A DNA stretch of 64,000 bases from Macrothele yani (Eukaryota > Arthropoda > Arachnida > Araneae > Macrothelidae), in contig CM077005.1 of the NCBI GenBank assembly GCA_039090855.1, forward strand, positions 79,542,607-79,606,606, in the 5' to 3' direction. Below the pieces are notes generated by a model. It searched no databases. It was given only the letters and a program-made list of their open reading frames with translations, and was not told where the DNA came from. Positions 1 to 10,695 of this stretch are shown in pieces. Each line of letters begins with the position of its first letter. Positions within the stretch are counted from its first letter, which is position 1. The translations under genes were made by a program, and so were the position numbers.

Positions 1-301
1 TGCCGTGAACTCGAGGAATTTGCTACGGAAAATTGATTTGTAATGATTGTTCTGCAAATTGCGAATGAGATAAATAAAGTTCAGGTTTTTGGAACTAAAG
101 AATAATTTTAAATGAAAAACTCAGCTTATCTGATGTGTGTAAACGGTAGGCCTGAAGAATGTTTGACGGGAAGTTTTAATGGCAACAACAACGATTTCTT
201 CTCTGCACTTATTTCGTCTAGCTTACTTCCAAGAAAGAATGTTTCTTTTCCTGATTTTATTGGAACAAAATGTTTGTTAAGGACCTCCCCCCCCAATGTT
301 T
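1..301. other. No recognisable feature
   Basis: I see no gene or repeat that I can name here. The short ORFs on both strands show no family motif. A C-rich run at 286-294 sits immediately before the SINE-B copy. Confidence 0.5.
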
Positions 302-598
302 TTTGGTCAACGTCCGTGACTGCCAAGGAGAAACCTCAGGTTCGATTCCAGGCAAGTACGAAAGCTGGAACCACTACATATCCGTCGTGCGTCGGATGGG
401 CACGTTAAGCCGTCGGACCCCGGGTACTGACCCCCTGCTTATAAATTAGGGCGTCTTTCTCCCCCTTTCTACCTCGCTTCCATGTCACTTTTCTATCGGG
501 CACTCTAGCCCAAATCTCCTGGCTTCCTATTTCTGAGGGTTGTTTAAAACCTGGGGTCAGACACTCCCTTCCAAAAATCCTCTACATATGATCTGATT
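302..598 (+). repeat. SINE-B copy 1, tRNA-derived
   Basis: This stretch aligns along its length with 10291-10600. Both contain a B box (GGTTCGATTCC here) followed by shared blocks such as GTGCGTCGGATGGGCACGTT, a CCTGGGGTCAGACACTC block and a closing CTCTACAT..GATCTG. The copy lacks the first bases with the A box that the second copy retains, so it is 5'-truncated. SINEs are transcribed by Pol III and moved by a partner LINE; the partner is not evident here. Confidence 0.75.
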
Positions 599-694
599 CC
601 CCGGAGGTCCGAAATCAAGAGAGATAAACACTTGGGAGTCTCGACATCAGATATAGAAAGAACTGTTAGATGGGCTTTTCCCATCAGCTGGATA

Positions 695-1490
695 TACAGG
701 GTGTTCGTAAACTGTTTTGACAAAAGAAGAGGGGTGGTAGTACCCATCAAGACGAACAATATTTACAAGGGAACCTAGGGTTGCATTCCACTCTGAGTGT
801 CAGAAAAGAGTAAAGTTAAATGTCCAAGTTGAACTTTCAACAGTGCAAAGAAAGAGAATTAACGACATCATAAATTGCCCAATCCCATTTATGGAGATCA
901 GGGACAGACTCAAAGTAGATGGTTAAAGTGGCGGCCACGGGTGCCGTTGCACAATTCACACCGGCGAATGAAAAACTGGCGCATCCTCTCGAATGGTGTC
1001 GTGTTTATCCTGTCCTCTGCAACAACGATTCTCGCGACGAGATCTTCCACGGAGTCCACAGGCATCTCGTACACCAATGATTTCATGTGCCCCCAGAAGA
1101 AGAAGTCCAGTGGGTTTAAGTCCGGTGAGCGTGGAGGCCATGCCACAGGTCCGCCACGTCCAATCCATCGTGCGGGGGATATGTGGCATTCAGAAAGTGT
1201 CTACTGCACCTTGATAAGCCAATCAGCTGCAACTGTCGATGCTGCGTCTTTTCTCTGGCAATTTGCATACGGTAAATGCTTGACGGTGATGTTCTGGCGA
1301 TGTGCTACTTTTCCGACACGAAAGAAATGACGTCTGAGGTGACGACTTGTGCTTGTTGGACGTATTTTGAAGTTACTCTTTTCTGAAACTCTGAGTGGAA
1401 TGCGACCCTAGGTTCCATTGTAAATATTGTTCGTCTTGATGGGTACTATCACCCTCTTCTTTTGTCAAAACTGTTTACGAACACTCTGTA
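695..1490 (-). mobile_element. Mariner-like DNA transposon, internally deleted
   Basis: Two long inverted arms, about 695-811 and 1374-1490, start CAGGGTGTTCGTAAACTG and match in reverse complement. TA dinucleotides flank both ends, as expected for the IS630-Tc1-mariner superfamily. At 796 bp the element is too short for a full transposase, and only the C-terminal coding part survives on the minus strand. Confidence 0.85.
910..1193 (-). pseudogene. DDE transposase C-terminal fragment (mariner-like)
   Basis: The minus strand reads FLNATYPPRWIGRGG followed by WPPRSPDLNPLDFFFWG and then a helix-rich tail ending GRHFNHLL. The first part is the linker and the second the third catalytic block of IS630/Tc1/mariner transposases, where the D of NPLD would be the third acidic residue. 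The HTH domain and first two catalytic aspartates are absent, so the protein cannot be active. It lies inside the inverted repeats of 695-1490. The plus-strand ORF over the same region is its antisense shadow. Confidence 0.8.
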
Positions 1491-1492
1491 TA

Positions 1493-2025
1493 TTATGCAT
1501 ACATGAGATATGCAGCAATGCTGTAGCGATTGAACAATCATATTTTATCCGGGAAACCTTTTAGTGTAGCTTTGTACCACTTTTCTTTTCTTGTTTCTTC
1601 CGGTGTGTTAACTGAGAAGTCTCTCTTAACCTGTGAGAAGTAAGCTGCTCTCTCTGCGCAAAGAGGAAAAATGTTTCGTTTTAAAAAATAATGTTTTAGA
1701 ATTTGAAGCGTAAGTTGATGTACAAAGTGCACATCTGTGCATCATGGGAATTATTTTCTACGCTTCTTTTGCCATTAGTGTTGCAGTCATCAAACATTAA
1801 TGGATATACAGTTCGTATTTCTATAAGCCACTGGATATTGTTTGTACACTTTTCCATCTGCCTTCAGGTAATTTTTTACACAGAATAAATTCGAGGTAGT
1901 ATTCAATCACACAAAGCTCTGAATACCAAATTTTTCTGAAAGCAAATTTTTTTTTTCGAGTGTATTATTTTAATCCTCAGCCAAAGCTGGTGATCCATTA
2001 TTTAAGTCTTCAACTTGGTTGGTGA
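1493..2025. other. Spacer, nothing recognised
   Basis: AT-rich sequence between two DNA transposons. No ORF, repeat or RNA feature could be assigned. Confidence 0.5.
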
Positions 2026-2228
2026 TACAACCTACGTCCAATAATTTCCAGGACTGACTGCATAACTGATGTAACAGTAGTGGGAAAAAAATATCATGTG
2101 TATGCTAGGTGACAGCAGTCCTTGGCCAATCAGAGAGCAGCTGGAAACCGCTTTATACCGGTACTGACAGATGGCAGACATCATTAAGGGAGTCATAGCG
2201 AGCGTTCTCATCCCATTTCATTTTAACT

Positions 2229-3168
2229 ATGGAAGAAAAGAGAGGAAACAACCGTTTTTGTTGGAAATTTAGTAAATCAGCTACTGAAATTTACAGAACG
2301 TTAAAAGAAGCATATGGAGATACCGCATTATCACGCAGCAGAGTTTTTGAATGGTATACACGGTTTCGTGACGGGAGGGAATCTCTTTTTTTTTTTTTTT
2401 TTTTATTGGAGGTTTAACGACCACCGTGAGCAACTCAATGGGCTATAAGCAGTCGCCCGTCCCTAATTTAGGGTTACTGGTTGCAGGGAAGGGAAAGAGC
2501 CAGTGCCGTAAGACAAACACAACATCCATGCCTCACCGGGATTCGAACCCGGACCCCGTTCAGACGAATGATCAGAGGCCATCGTTTAGACCACTGCGCC
2601 ACCGGGGCGGCAAGGAATCTTTTGATGATGATCCGACATCTGGGCGTTCCTCCAGAGTGCGGACAGGGAAGAAAATCAAAGAGGTACGGAATCAGTTAAA
2701 GGAAGATCTCCGAATTACAGTGAGACTTTTGGCTGAGTCGGTGGGCATCAGTAAGTCTATCTGTCATGAGATTCTGCGCGAGAATCTGGGAAAACGAAAA
2801 CTTAATGCCAGATTGGTATCCCGCATTCTGAATGATGACCAAAAGGAGGCTCTTTCATCGATCTATTCCAATCTGCTCGACACTGCAGCTGAAGATCCTG
2901 GTTTTGGCTCCAGAATTATTGCAGGAGATGAAACATGGTACCTGCAGTATGATCCACAACCCAAGCGACAAAGCGCTGAATGTAGAGGATAAAACGGGCA
3001 CTGAAAGAGCAGTTTCATGCAGACTTTACATCTATCCGAGCAGCCGTGACAAAAGAACTTGCGAACATCCCGGAAAGTGCCTTCCAGAACTGTTTTCAGG
3101 ATCTTCAGAAACGCTGGAAGCTGCGCGTTGATTCAGAAGGGCGGTATTTTGAAAGTGACCAGCATTAA
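2229..3168 (+). pseudogene. Mariner transposase, SINE-split and deleted
   Basis: The reading starts MEEKRGNNRFCWKF and runs through the first helix-turn-helix (TLKEAYGDTALSRSRVFEWY) to GRES. It resumes after the SINE with FDDDPTSGRSS, a second HTH-like block (RLLAESVGISKSICHEIL) and the first catalytic block AGDETWYLQYDPQPKRQS. Just after KRQS the sequence jumps to the C-terminal tail (KELANIPESAFQNCFQDL..RVDSEGRYFES), so the segment with the second and third catalytic aspartates is gone. The deletion plus the SINE make it dead. The start was chosen because it gives the complete paired-like N-terminus. Confidence 0.85.
2385..2613 (-). repeat. SINE-A copy 1, inserted in mariner transposase
   Basis: On the minus strand it begins GCCGCCCCGGTGGCGCAGTGG (A box TGGCGCAGTGG), has B box GGTTCGAATCC, a family-specific body and a poly(A) tail (poly T on plus at 2386-2402). 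A 7-bp target duplication GGAATCT flanks it (2378-2384 and 2614-2620). Removing it restores the host reading GRES-FDDD, so the insertion came after the mariner. Confidence 0.9.
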
Positions 3169-3419
3169 TTGAGAGCATGGTAATTTTTTTTATATTCTTT
3201 ATTACGTCAGTTGTGGAATTTTTCGGACGTAGGTTGTATATTTTGCCACGAAATGTTCCTTAGGCTAGAGTTCGAAAATGTGGATTTCACCATTTTCTCA
3301 CCATCTCCGTATACTAGAGCCTAGAATATATAGAAGGTGAGAAGATGGTGAAATAAAGGGTTTGCCCCTGGAGTCATTTCTCGCTTATATAATTCTACCA
3401 AGAATCTGCTGTCGATATA

Positions 3420-4844
3420 CACTGACGGAAAAAAATCCCAACACCAAGAAGGGGTTGTGTTAGATAAACGACAGTTGGTAGGTGGTGAGAGTACATCTGT
3501 AAGATGACGTCTATGCAAATTTCGCGCTCGGCGCATACGTGTGGCGCTAGTAGCGCCCCTCGGAACATGCAAAGCAGGTTTGCTCTAAATACGAGCTGTA
3601 GCGTTCGTGAGCGTTAGTTATCGTTGAGATTCGAAGTAGTGTGTTGATGTTAGTCAAGAATGCCTTTAAGAAGACGAAGAAGCCATTATCAACAGCTCAC
3701 GGAGTTTGAACGAGGTCGTGTAATAGGGCTACGAGAAGGTGGATTTTCTTTCCGCAATATTGCAGAACGACTTGGCAGGAATGTAGCCACTGTGCATGAT
3801 TGTTGACAGCGGTGGTCAAGGGAAGGTACTACTTCAAGAAGACCGGATTCCGGCCGGCTACGTGGCACTACTGAAAGGGAAGACCGCCGTGTACGGCGTA
3901 TGGCCGTGGCGCATCGTACTGCATCTGCGGCAGCAATTCGAGCTGCAGTTGCCACCACAGTGACACAACGAACTGTTACAAATCGGTTACTAGAAGGACA
4001 GCTCCGAGCCAGACGCCCTGTAGCGTGCATTTCACTTTCTCCAAACCACTGCCGTTTGCGACGTCAGTGGTGTCAAGATAGAGCTCATTGGAGGACGGAG
4101 TGGAGATTCATTGTGTTTTCTGATGAAAGCCGGTTCTGCCTGGGTGCCAGTGATGGCCGTGTGTTGGTTAGAAGGAGGCCAGGTGAGCGCTTGCAACCAA
4201 CCTGTCTGCAACCGAGACACACTGGACCTACACCTGGAGTTATGGTCTGGGGAGCAATTTCCTATGACAGCAGGAGCACTCTCGTGGTTATCCCACGCAC
4301 CCTGACTGCACAGTTGTATGTCGGTCTGGTGATTCAACCTGTTGTGCTGCCATTCATGAACAGCATTCCAGGGGGTGTTTTCCAACAGGATAACGCTCGC
4401 CCGCATACCGCTGTTGTAACCCAACATGCTCTACAGGGTGTCGACATGTTGCCGTGGCCTGCTAGATCACCAGATCTTTCTCCAATCGAGCTCGTATGGG
4501 ACATCATTGGACGACACTCCAGTGTCACCCCCTACCAGCATTAACCGTCCTTGTATTGACCGACCAAGTGCAACAGGCATGGAACTCCATTCCACAAACT
4601 GACATCCAGCCCCTGTACGACACAATGCATGAACGTTTGCATGCTTGCATTCAACATTCTGGCGGTTACACTGGTTATTAATGTACCAGCATTTCACATT
4701 TAAAATGGCTCTTCTCGCGCTTACATTACGCTGTGATCTTGAAACCTTAATCGATTAAATATGTTACCTATACAAATGTATTGCCGCCATTTCATTCCTC
4801 TACAACTATTTTTCCGTGGTGTTGGGATTTTATTTCCGTCAGTG
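3420..4844 (+). mobile_element. Tc1-type transposon, full length
   Basis: The ends CACTGACGGAAAAAAATCCC (3420) and its inverse (ending 4844) form an approximately 27-bp terminal inverted repeat ending in CAACACCA. TA flanks both ends. The 1425-bp length and one transposase on the plus strand fit a complete Tc1-like element. The transposase carries one premature stop and one frameshift, so this copy is recently inactive. Confidence 0.93.
3660..4681 (+). pseudogene. Tc1-like DD34E transposase, one stop and one frameshift
   Basis: The start MPLRRRRSHYQQLTEFERG opens an HTH region (GLREGGFSFRNIAERLGRN), followed by a second DNA-binding segment near residues 80-120. The catalytic triad is visible: VFSDESRF, QQDNARPH and SPDLSPIELVWD (D, D, E). 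A TGA at codon 49 (3804-3806) replaces the usual Trp before QRW. A frameshift near 4505 moves the C-terminus (QQAWNSIPQTDIQPLYDTM) to another frame. All catalytic residues remain, so the copy looks young. Confidence 0.92.
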
Positions 4845-4846
4845 TA

Positions 4847-5149
4847 TGTATCTCAAAAGATTTAGGAACATATTTCAGAGGCGATAAAGAAGACACAAAG
4901 ACGCGGTTGGCAGGAGATGACAAATGATTTCGTCACCAAGGAATGTCTTTAGATATGTATGCGTTTATGAGAGAATTTGCTTTTTAAGTTGTGTTTGACA
5001 TAGGCGAGTAATTTAAGTCAAGGCTCATTTTATAAAATAGAAGCGGGAAAATACGTAGACTGATAGTTTTGATACCGCCACTAACCGTTGTGAGCAGAAG
5101 CATAAGTAGTGGTGTAAGCTTCGTTAATATATTTTTTAATTCTTTCAGA
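4847..5149. other. Spacer
   Basis: No gene seen. The right end is pyrimidine-rich and finishes in TTCTTTCAG, which could be a splice acceptor for the open stretch that follows. Confidence 0.4.
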
Positions 5150-5367
5150 TATATGTCCTTAGAGCAATAAACATGGGAGGTGATAAATGTTTTGAAATTC
5201 ACGTAGATCAGATACGCGCAATAGAGTTTGGGGGTGTTGCTTTACAAAAGCCTCTGATGAAAAGCTGCTTTAAAAATGTTAATACAAAATTAGGTGGTAT
5301 AAATAAAATTATACGCGGTTATAACACATTAACTGTGACTTGTTACTTGAAAGGTAAAGCGCGTTAA
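5150..5367 (+). CDS. Candidate exon or exon relic with PIWI-like motif
   Basis: After a polypyrimidine tract and AG at 5148-5149 the frame stays open to a TAA at 5365-5367. Near its middle it reads LMKSCFKNVNTKLGGINKII. The core NxKLGGIN is the conserved PIWI-domain segment of Argonaute proteins, where the usual sequence is close to K-[IV]-N-x-KLGGIN. The flanking residues do not match Argonaute clearly and I see no neighbouring exons. It may be an isolated exon, a pseudogene remnant or chance. No start codon is asserted, since an internal exon need not have one. Confidence 0.3.
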
Positions 5368-5908
5368 TACAAAAACACGTTATGCAGCGTAGGGTTTGTG
5401 GTTAATCACGCCTCTAGCTTGTGAGACACCAGGTTACATCATTTTACACTACGAAAGCAATCCTAAAGGACTTCACAATTGGGGATATAATCATGCTTTG
5501 AGGCATGTGGCAAAATATTTTACTGAAAAACGAAATCAGCTTTCCAGTAAACCAATTGCTTCGGCTCAAGGAGTTTATTATCAAACACTGGAAAACATTC
5601 CGAGGATAACGTTCACATTCAATTTGCAAAACATGTGGCATTGCCTTCCGGGACATAATACACTGCTGGACAATTGCTAAGGACAGATCATAAACGGCTA
5701 TATAGCGCATAAAAAGTAAGTTTGGTTGGATGCCAAGTGAAATAAAATAATGTCAGAATGCCAGGACATTACAAGAAAGACAATTTGTTGTGCTCTGAAA
5801 TCCAGAAGGCTTTGGAACATGTTCAAGGGACAAACAGGCCATTTTGTGCAGAATACGTAAACGTGAAAAAAATGCAATTACCGTCCGCAGGCGTTCCGGC
5901 GTAAGATG
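5368..5908. other. Spacer, possible end of the next Tc1
   Basis: An open plus-strand stretch of about 95 codons at 5396-5680 shows no motif I recognise. From about 5740 the sequence may be the 3' flank of the decayed Tc1 on the minus strand, but I could not identify its terminal inverted repeat. Confidence 0.4.
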
Positions 5909-6939
5909 TCAATACGGGATATGGCCACCATGGAGGGCGATGCAAGATTCTACACGTCGTGTCATGCTTTGCACAACATTATCAAGCAGCTGTTGGGGTA
6001 ATTTATCCCATTCCTATGTCAGTGCACGGATGAGGGTGTCCTTGTTTATTGGAGGGCATTGGCGACCAGCAAGATTCCTCCCCAAAGCATCCCACACATT
6101 TTCAATGGGATTCAGATCTGGAGAACGTGCTGGTCATACGAGGTGTTGAATATCGTCGCTCTCGAGACACTCCTGGACAGTGACTGTTCGATGACATGTT
6201 GCGTTTTCGTCCATGAAAATGAATCTATCACCAACAGCACCACGGAACATGCGAACATGAGGTAGCAGAACATCATTAATGTATCGTTGGCCAGTCATAG
6301 TCCCAGTTGGAAGCACATAGAGGGACGTACGGCCATTGATCATGATGCCAGCCCATACCAGGACACTACATGTCGGATATCGGTCCCTTTCCTGTATGTT
6401 TGCTGGACAATATGCAGTACCACTATCACGCCAGATCAGTTGTCGTCGACAATCAGACGATAGACTGTATCTATTCTCATTTGAGAAGAGGACAGCAGAC
6501 AAGTCGTTATCAGTCCAATTGCGATGTTGATGGCATCATTGCAAACGGGCGGTACGGTGACGTTTGGACAATGGGATGCACACAACAGGACGGCGGGCGT
6601 ATAGTCCTCCTTCATGCAAACGTCTGGCGACAGTTTTTCGGGAGATCCGCTTGCCAGTAGCAGACATAAACTGATTTGCTACCTCACTAGCTGCGCTGCG
6701 CCGGTGTCTTTTTGTTGATAGCACTATGTACCGATCTTCTGCAGGTGTCGTACTGCGAATACGACCTCCCCGTGATGTTTGCTACACCCTCCATTTGTTT
6801 GAAATGATTTCCAAAGCCTTGAAACAACACTGTGGCTGACGTCGAACTCCCTGGCAACATCTGTTATTTTTCGCCCTTCTTCAATCTTTCCAATAAAACG
6901 GCCACACGTAAAATTATCTAGGGGATGTCGGGAAGACAT
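5909..6939 (-). pseudogene. Tc1-like transposase, frameshifted, catalytic D lost
   Basis: Reading the minus strand from 6939 gives MSSRHPLDNFTCGRFIGKI then an HTH (VAREFDVSHSVVSRLWKSF). A frameshift follows, then KTVARRLHEGGLYARRPVVC, another break, and a long stretch with VLFSNENRYSL, FIFMDENATCHRT and SPDLNPIENVWDALGR. The expected first catalytic D is N (FSNE), the second block has D, and the third E is present. A stop also lies inside the C-terminal part, and the reading ends at a TGA at 5909-5911. It is related to, but distinct from, the copy at 13556-14518. Confidence 0.85.
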
Positions 6940-7640
6940 ACTGAAAATTGCAAGTTCGTCAATTGATTCTTTCCCTTTCAACTTTGCGTTTGAACAACAA
7001 CGGTCAATACGCGTCAAATCCTTTATATCTCTTATCAGCGCTCTGACGTCACGAACAAGTTCGGCAATCCAAAATTTGCATACGCACAATACGTCTTACT
7101 GTATCCCGCACTTATGCTAATTTCCACATTTTCCTGCCTTCCATTTTATGGTTGCTATCGTTGCTATTGTCATCCGTCCTTAGCAATTGTCCGGCAGTGT
7201 AACAGAGGCAAAGGACAGACGGAAGTAACTTTTGAAAACTCAACTTTAAAAAACTGCTAAGATCATTGCATGTTTTTAAACCAGACGTGGCCAAGTTGCA
7301 ACTCGCGAAGAAACATTCGTCAAACATTTAAAACACATACGACACATAAGTGCATTTTCAAAGTGACTGACTGATATTTTGTCGCGAGCGGCATTGAAAG
7401 TATGCAAATCGTATATACCTGTTTCGACTTTTTTCTAGGCCATAATGTCTAACTTAAGACTATATATAAATTCACTGTGCTGCTTCCTAATAAACGAATT
7501 TGCACCTACCAAAAATCGTTGCACATATTCGCAATCCATTCCTCAATATCTTAGTTAAGTTCTGTGTTCTTCATTAATGCATAAATTACTGCTATACACG
7601 CGTATAATACTGTAGCAGAAACTAGTATCATTTATATGCG
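6940..7640. other. Spacer, nothing recognised
   Basis: No family motif is seen on either strand. The minus-strand ORF at 7112-7327 shows nothing identifiable. Confidence 0.4.
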
Positions 7641-9312
7641 TAGGCTCAGTGGCGGCAGAAGCTCTCGAAAACTGGTACGGCTATTTGCAGCAATATATCC
7701 TCCCTGCCCCGTGACCTTCGCCTACCCCAGAAGCCATGGGGGGATGAAGTATGCTTCCCCCATGGTTTCGTTCATTTGCATCCGTGTGAAATTTCAGCTT
7801 TCCCAACCTAATTTCTACAGTGTTAACACGTACTTACCTTTTAGAAATAAAACATTAAATAACACAGGAAGAAAATACAGTTGAAGTAAATGTGAAACGT
7901 GTATATAAAAACAATATTGGAATATCATTTTCAAATATCTTAAAGAAACAAGACAACTCGTCGTTCGTTTCCATGTTGCAAAACAAAATTAAAAGCATTG
8001 CTTACCTAGAATATATGATTGCGTTTATTTCAGGAAATCAGAAGTACTGAGTATATGTACGCACATTGTTATTACTAATAAAAAAGATTTCTATGCCTGT
8101 AAGAACGGACACATTAACTCTGATAATTAATATTAATGATGAACATTATGTTGATTGTTCGTGACGAAAAAGTCATTACAAGCCCAAAATGGCGACAGAA
8201 AGTTCGCGAACATTTCTTATTTTTCAGAGGTCGAGAGCTGCAAACAAAGGACTTCAGTTTCTCACGCCTTAGAAGAGCGAGGCCTTTTTCGACGAACTGA
8301 TAGTATCGTCAAGGACACCGCGACTTTCGCTGTACATTGTTAGTGTCGTCCAGACGCCTACAAGTCTGGAAAACAGCCATCCACCTTTGTATGAACATAA
8401 CAATGTGTATTGTGTGATTATAGAAATGCACTTCGGCGGTAGGATTACTTTCTCAAAGGGGGCACTCACTAATGGAAGATATGAGGAGGACCGCGAAGAC
8501 GCGGAAGATAAGATTAAAACTCATCCGCAAAAAGTCGGTCCAATGCCCAAGGGCTTGGTCCGCGAAAGGTGACCCACGTGACCGGAGAGGCGAGCGACCT
8601 CAACAGGTCAGCGTGAGGACAAGGTTAGCGCCAAGTGCTTCGCGCATGCGCAGCGCGGAGAGAGGGGGACTATAGCAGGTACCTTGGAGAGGAGCTGTTA
8701 GTTAGTCTGCTTTGGTTCAACGGAGAGACAAGTTCTCCGATGAGAGGAGACGCGAAGCGTTTGCGTTTTATTGTGTGTGGGCCGAAGGACGCTCCAGGCC
8801 AGAGAGTGTCCGACGCTCAGGGCGAGCATATATCCTAGAAGAGATGGAACGTTCGGCTGCAGCGGAATAGACCCTAGTCAGGGATTCCGCTGGTGTAGTA
8901 GATATTTCGCTACAGGGAATACGAGCTTAGCACAGGCTAAGACTGGAACATCTGGTAGAGAAGAATAGATAGAATACTATTTCTCAAGATTCACCGAGAT
9001 ATAGAGCTACTTAGTGCCAGGTAGACTCCAGCTAGAACTTCTACGCCGAGAGAGATTTTTCTCGAGAAGTAATCATCCTAGCTTTCGCGTTCCACGATTC
9101 TTGTCAGGTTCAATCCTTAGTGAAGCCTGATGTTAGAGAACGAGTAATCCGCCGCCGTCTAAACTCTAATTGTTTATGTAATAAATGTTTGTGTGTTGTT
9201 AACAGAAGTTCCTCTGGATATCATTATATCTTAGTGTGAATATTATTCCGTACGCTCAGCTGTTGTCATTCCGTCTTCTCGAATCACAGATCTAATATTA
9301 AAGTGGGGAAGG
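7641..9312. other. Unassigned repeat-like stretch with hAT-like tip and LTR-like features
   Basis: At 7647 the sequence CAGTGGCGGC resembles the tip of ZMYM-type hAT elements, and GGCGCCACTG at 9665-9674 would be an opposite tip. The 8-bp flanks (CGTAGGCT and CACGTGAC) do not match, so this pairing is weak. From about 8560 to 9300 there is a GC-rich purine-rich segment, then AATAAA at 9180-9185 followed by a GT-rich run, an arrangement like an LTR or a 3' UTR. No coding frame and no second copy are seen in the window. Confidence 0.3.
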
Positions 9313-9324
9313 CTTCGTTTGTTT

Positions 9325-9550
9325 CTTTTTTTTTTTCTTTGATTGGAGGTTTAACGACCACCGTGAGCAACTCAATGGGCTATAAGCAGTCGCCCGTCCC
9401 TAATTTAGGGTCACTGGTTCCAGGGAAGGGAAAGAGCCAGTGCCGTAAGACAAACACAACATCCATGCCAGACCGGGATTCGAACCCGGACCCCTTACGG
9501 ACGAATGATCAGAGGCCAGTGCCTTAGACCACTGCGCCACCGGGGCGGCT
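9325..9550 (-). repeat. SINE-A copy 2
   Basis: Complete copy with A box, B box (reverse of GGATTCGAACCC at 9476-9487) and a T-rich tail at the left. An 11-bp target duplication TTCGTTTGTTT flanks it (9314-9324 and 9551-9561). Confidence 0.92.
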
Positions 9551-10290
9551 TTCGTTTGTTTACTCGAATAGAGTTTGGGGGAGTGTTTCAGAGAAGCACA
9601 AACACTTCCTTGTTGTTGAGAGAGAAAATATAGCGTGGACGCCTTAGATCCATAAGTAGGAGGCGGCGCCACTGCACGTGACCAGTGCTTTCGCTCTCAC
9701 AATGCCTATGTTATTTATGGTAAAATGTTCTCAATCAGTTGTTTTCTATTTTCGTTGCTATTTATAAATAGTAAATAGTTCCATGTACTTTCGAATATCA
9801 ATGTCTTTACACAAGTCTTTATGCACATGAAAAATATGCACATGATTTAGCCTATTGCTAGTCATTGTACTTCTGAGATACGTTTTCAAACGTCTAAGAG
9901 CGGAAAAAGATCTTTCTGCAGTGGCAGTTGTTGCGGGCATAAGTAACAGAAGTTTTACAAATGTAGAAGCTTCTGAAAACAGAGATTTTTTAAATGAACT
10001 ACTTTGTTTAATTCTGCCACTATATCTTCAAGGCTTTTAGAGTCGGAATTACATAAATATTTAAGCATTTTTAACTGATCTGTCAGCGCATGTTCTTCTA
10101 AACCGTTTCTGAAATCAGTGCACCCATGATGTATGTCTTCTTGCAATAAATCCCGTTTTAATGCTGCATGCAGAACTACTTCCATTTTCTTATAAATTTT
10201 ATAGCCTGGTTGATCAAACCTGAAACTAATGGCGCCTATTATATTATCAAAAAATTAAAGTATACATGTTTAAATCAGGCGTTGGGATCC

Positions 10291-10600
10291 GTGGGTCGCG
10301 GGTGGTCTAGTGGGCAACGTTCGTGACTGCCATGGAGAAGAACTCAGGTTCGATCCCAGCAGGTACGAACGCTCGATCCACTAAATATCCGCCGTGCGTC
10401 GGATGGGCACGTTAAGCCGTCGGACCACGGGTACTGGCCCCACGGTAATAAATAAAGGCGTCCTTCTACTTAGCTTCCGTGTCACTTTCCTGTCGGGCAC
10501 TCTAGCCCAAAACTCCTAACTTCCTATTTCTAAGGGTTGTTTAAGACCTGGGGTCAGACACTCTCTTCCTAAAATCCTCTACATCTGATCTGGGATTCGT
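10291..10600 (+). repeat. SINE-B copy 2, with A and B boxes
   Basis: A box TGGTCTAGTGG at 10303-10313 and B box GGTTCGATCCC at 10347-10357 form an internal Pol III promoter. The 3' body matches copy 1 (302-598). It sits inside the hAT pseudogene. No clear flanking duplication was found. Confidence 0.82.
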
Positions 10601-10662
10601 GAATTCATACGCTGTGGTTCCGTCGTCTATACGCCTTGGTGGTCTTCGAAATCGAGGAACAA

Positions 10663-10695
10663 AAGGCTCATTTAAGTTAAGCTTAAATGAGCCTT
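10663..10695. repeat. Perfect 14-bp hairpin, 5-nt loop
   Basis: AAGGCTCATTTAAG is followed by TTAAG and its exact reverse complement. It marks the edge where the hAT reading frame breaks. Confidence 0.9.

Larger units (their letters stand above)
2028..3236 (+). mobile_element. Mariner transposon interrupted by a SINE
   Basis: Terminal inverted repeats CAACCTACGTCC..AATTTCCA (left, 2028) and its reverse complement (right, ending 3236) are flanked by TA on both sides. The interior carries an N-terminal and a C-terminal part of a mariner transposase on the plus strand, with a SINE-A inserted at 2385-2613. Without the SINE the element is just under 1 kb, shorter than the usual 1.3 kb, which fits the internal deletion seen in the transposase. 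Confidence 0.85.

Noticed and set aside
875..1330. 151-codon plus-strand ORF
   Set aside because: It is antisense to the mariner-like transposase fragment, whose WPPRSPDLNP block is unmistakable.
7647..9674. Complete non-autonomous hAT element bounded by CAGTGG and CCACTG
   Set aside because: The flanking 8 bp differ (CGTAGGCT against CACGTGAC) and the tips match for only a few bases, so the pairing may be chance.
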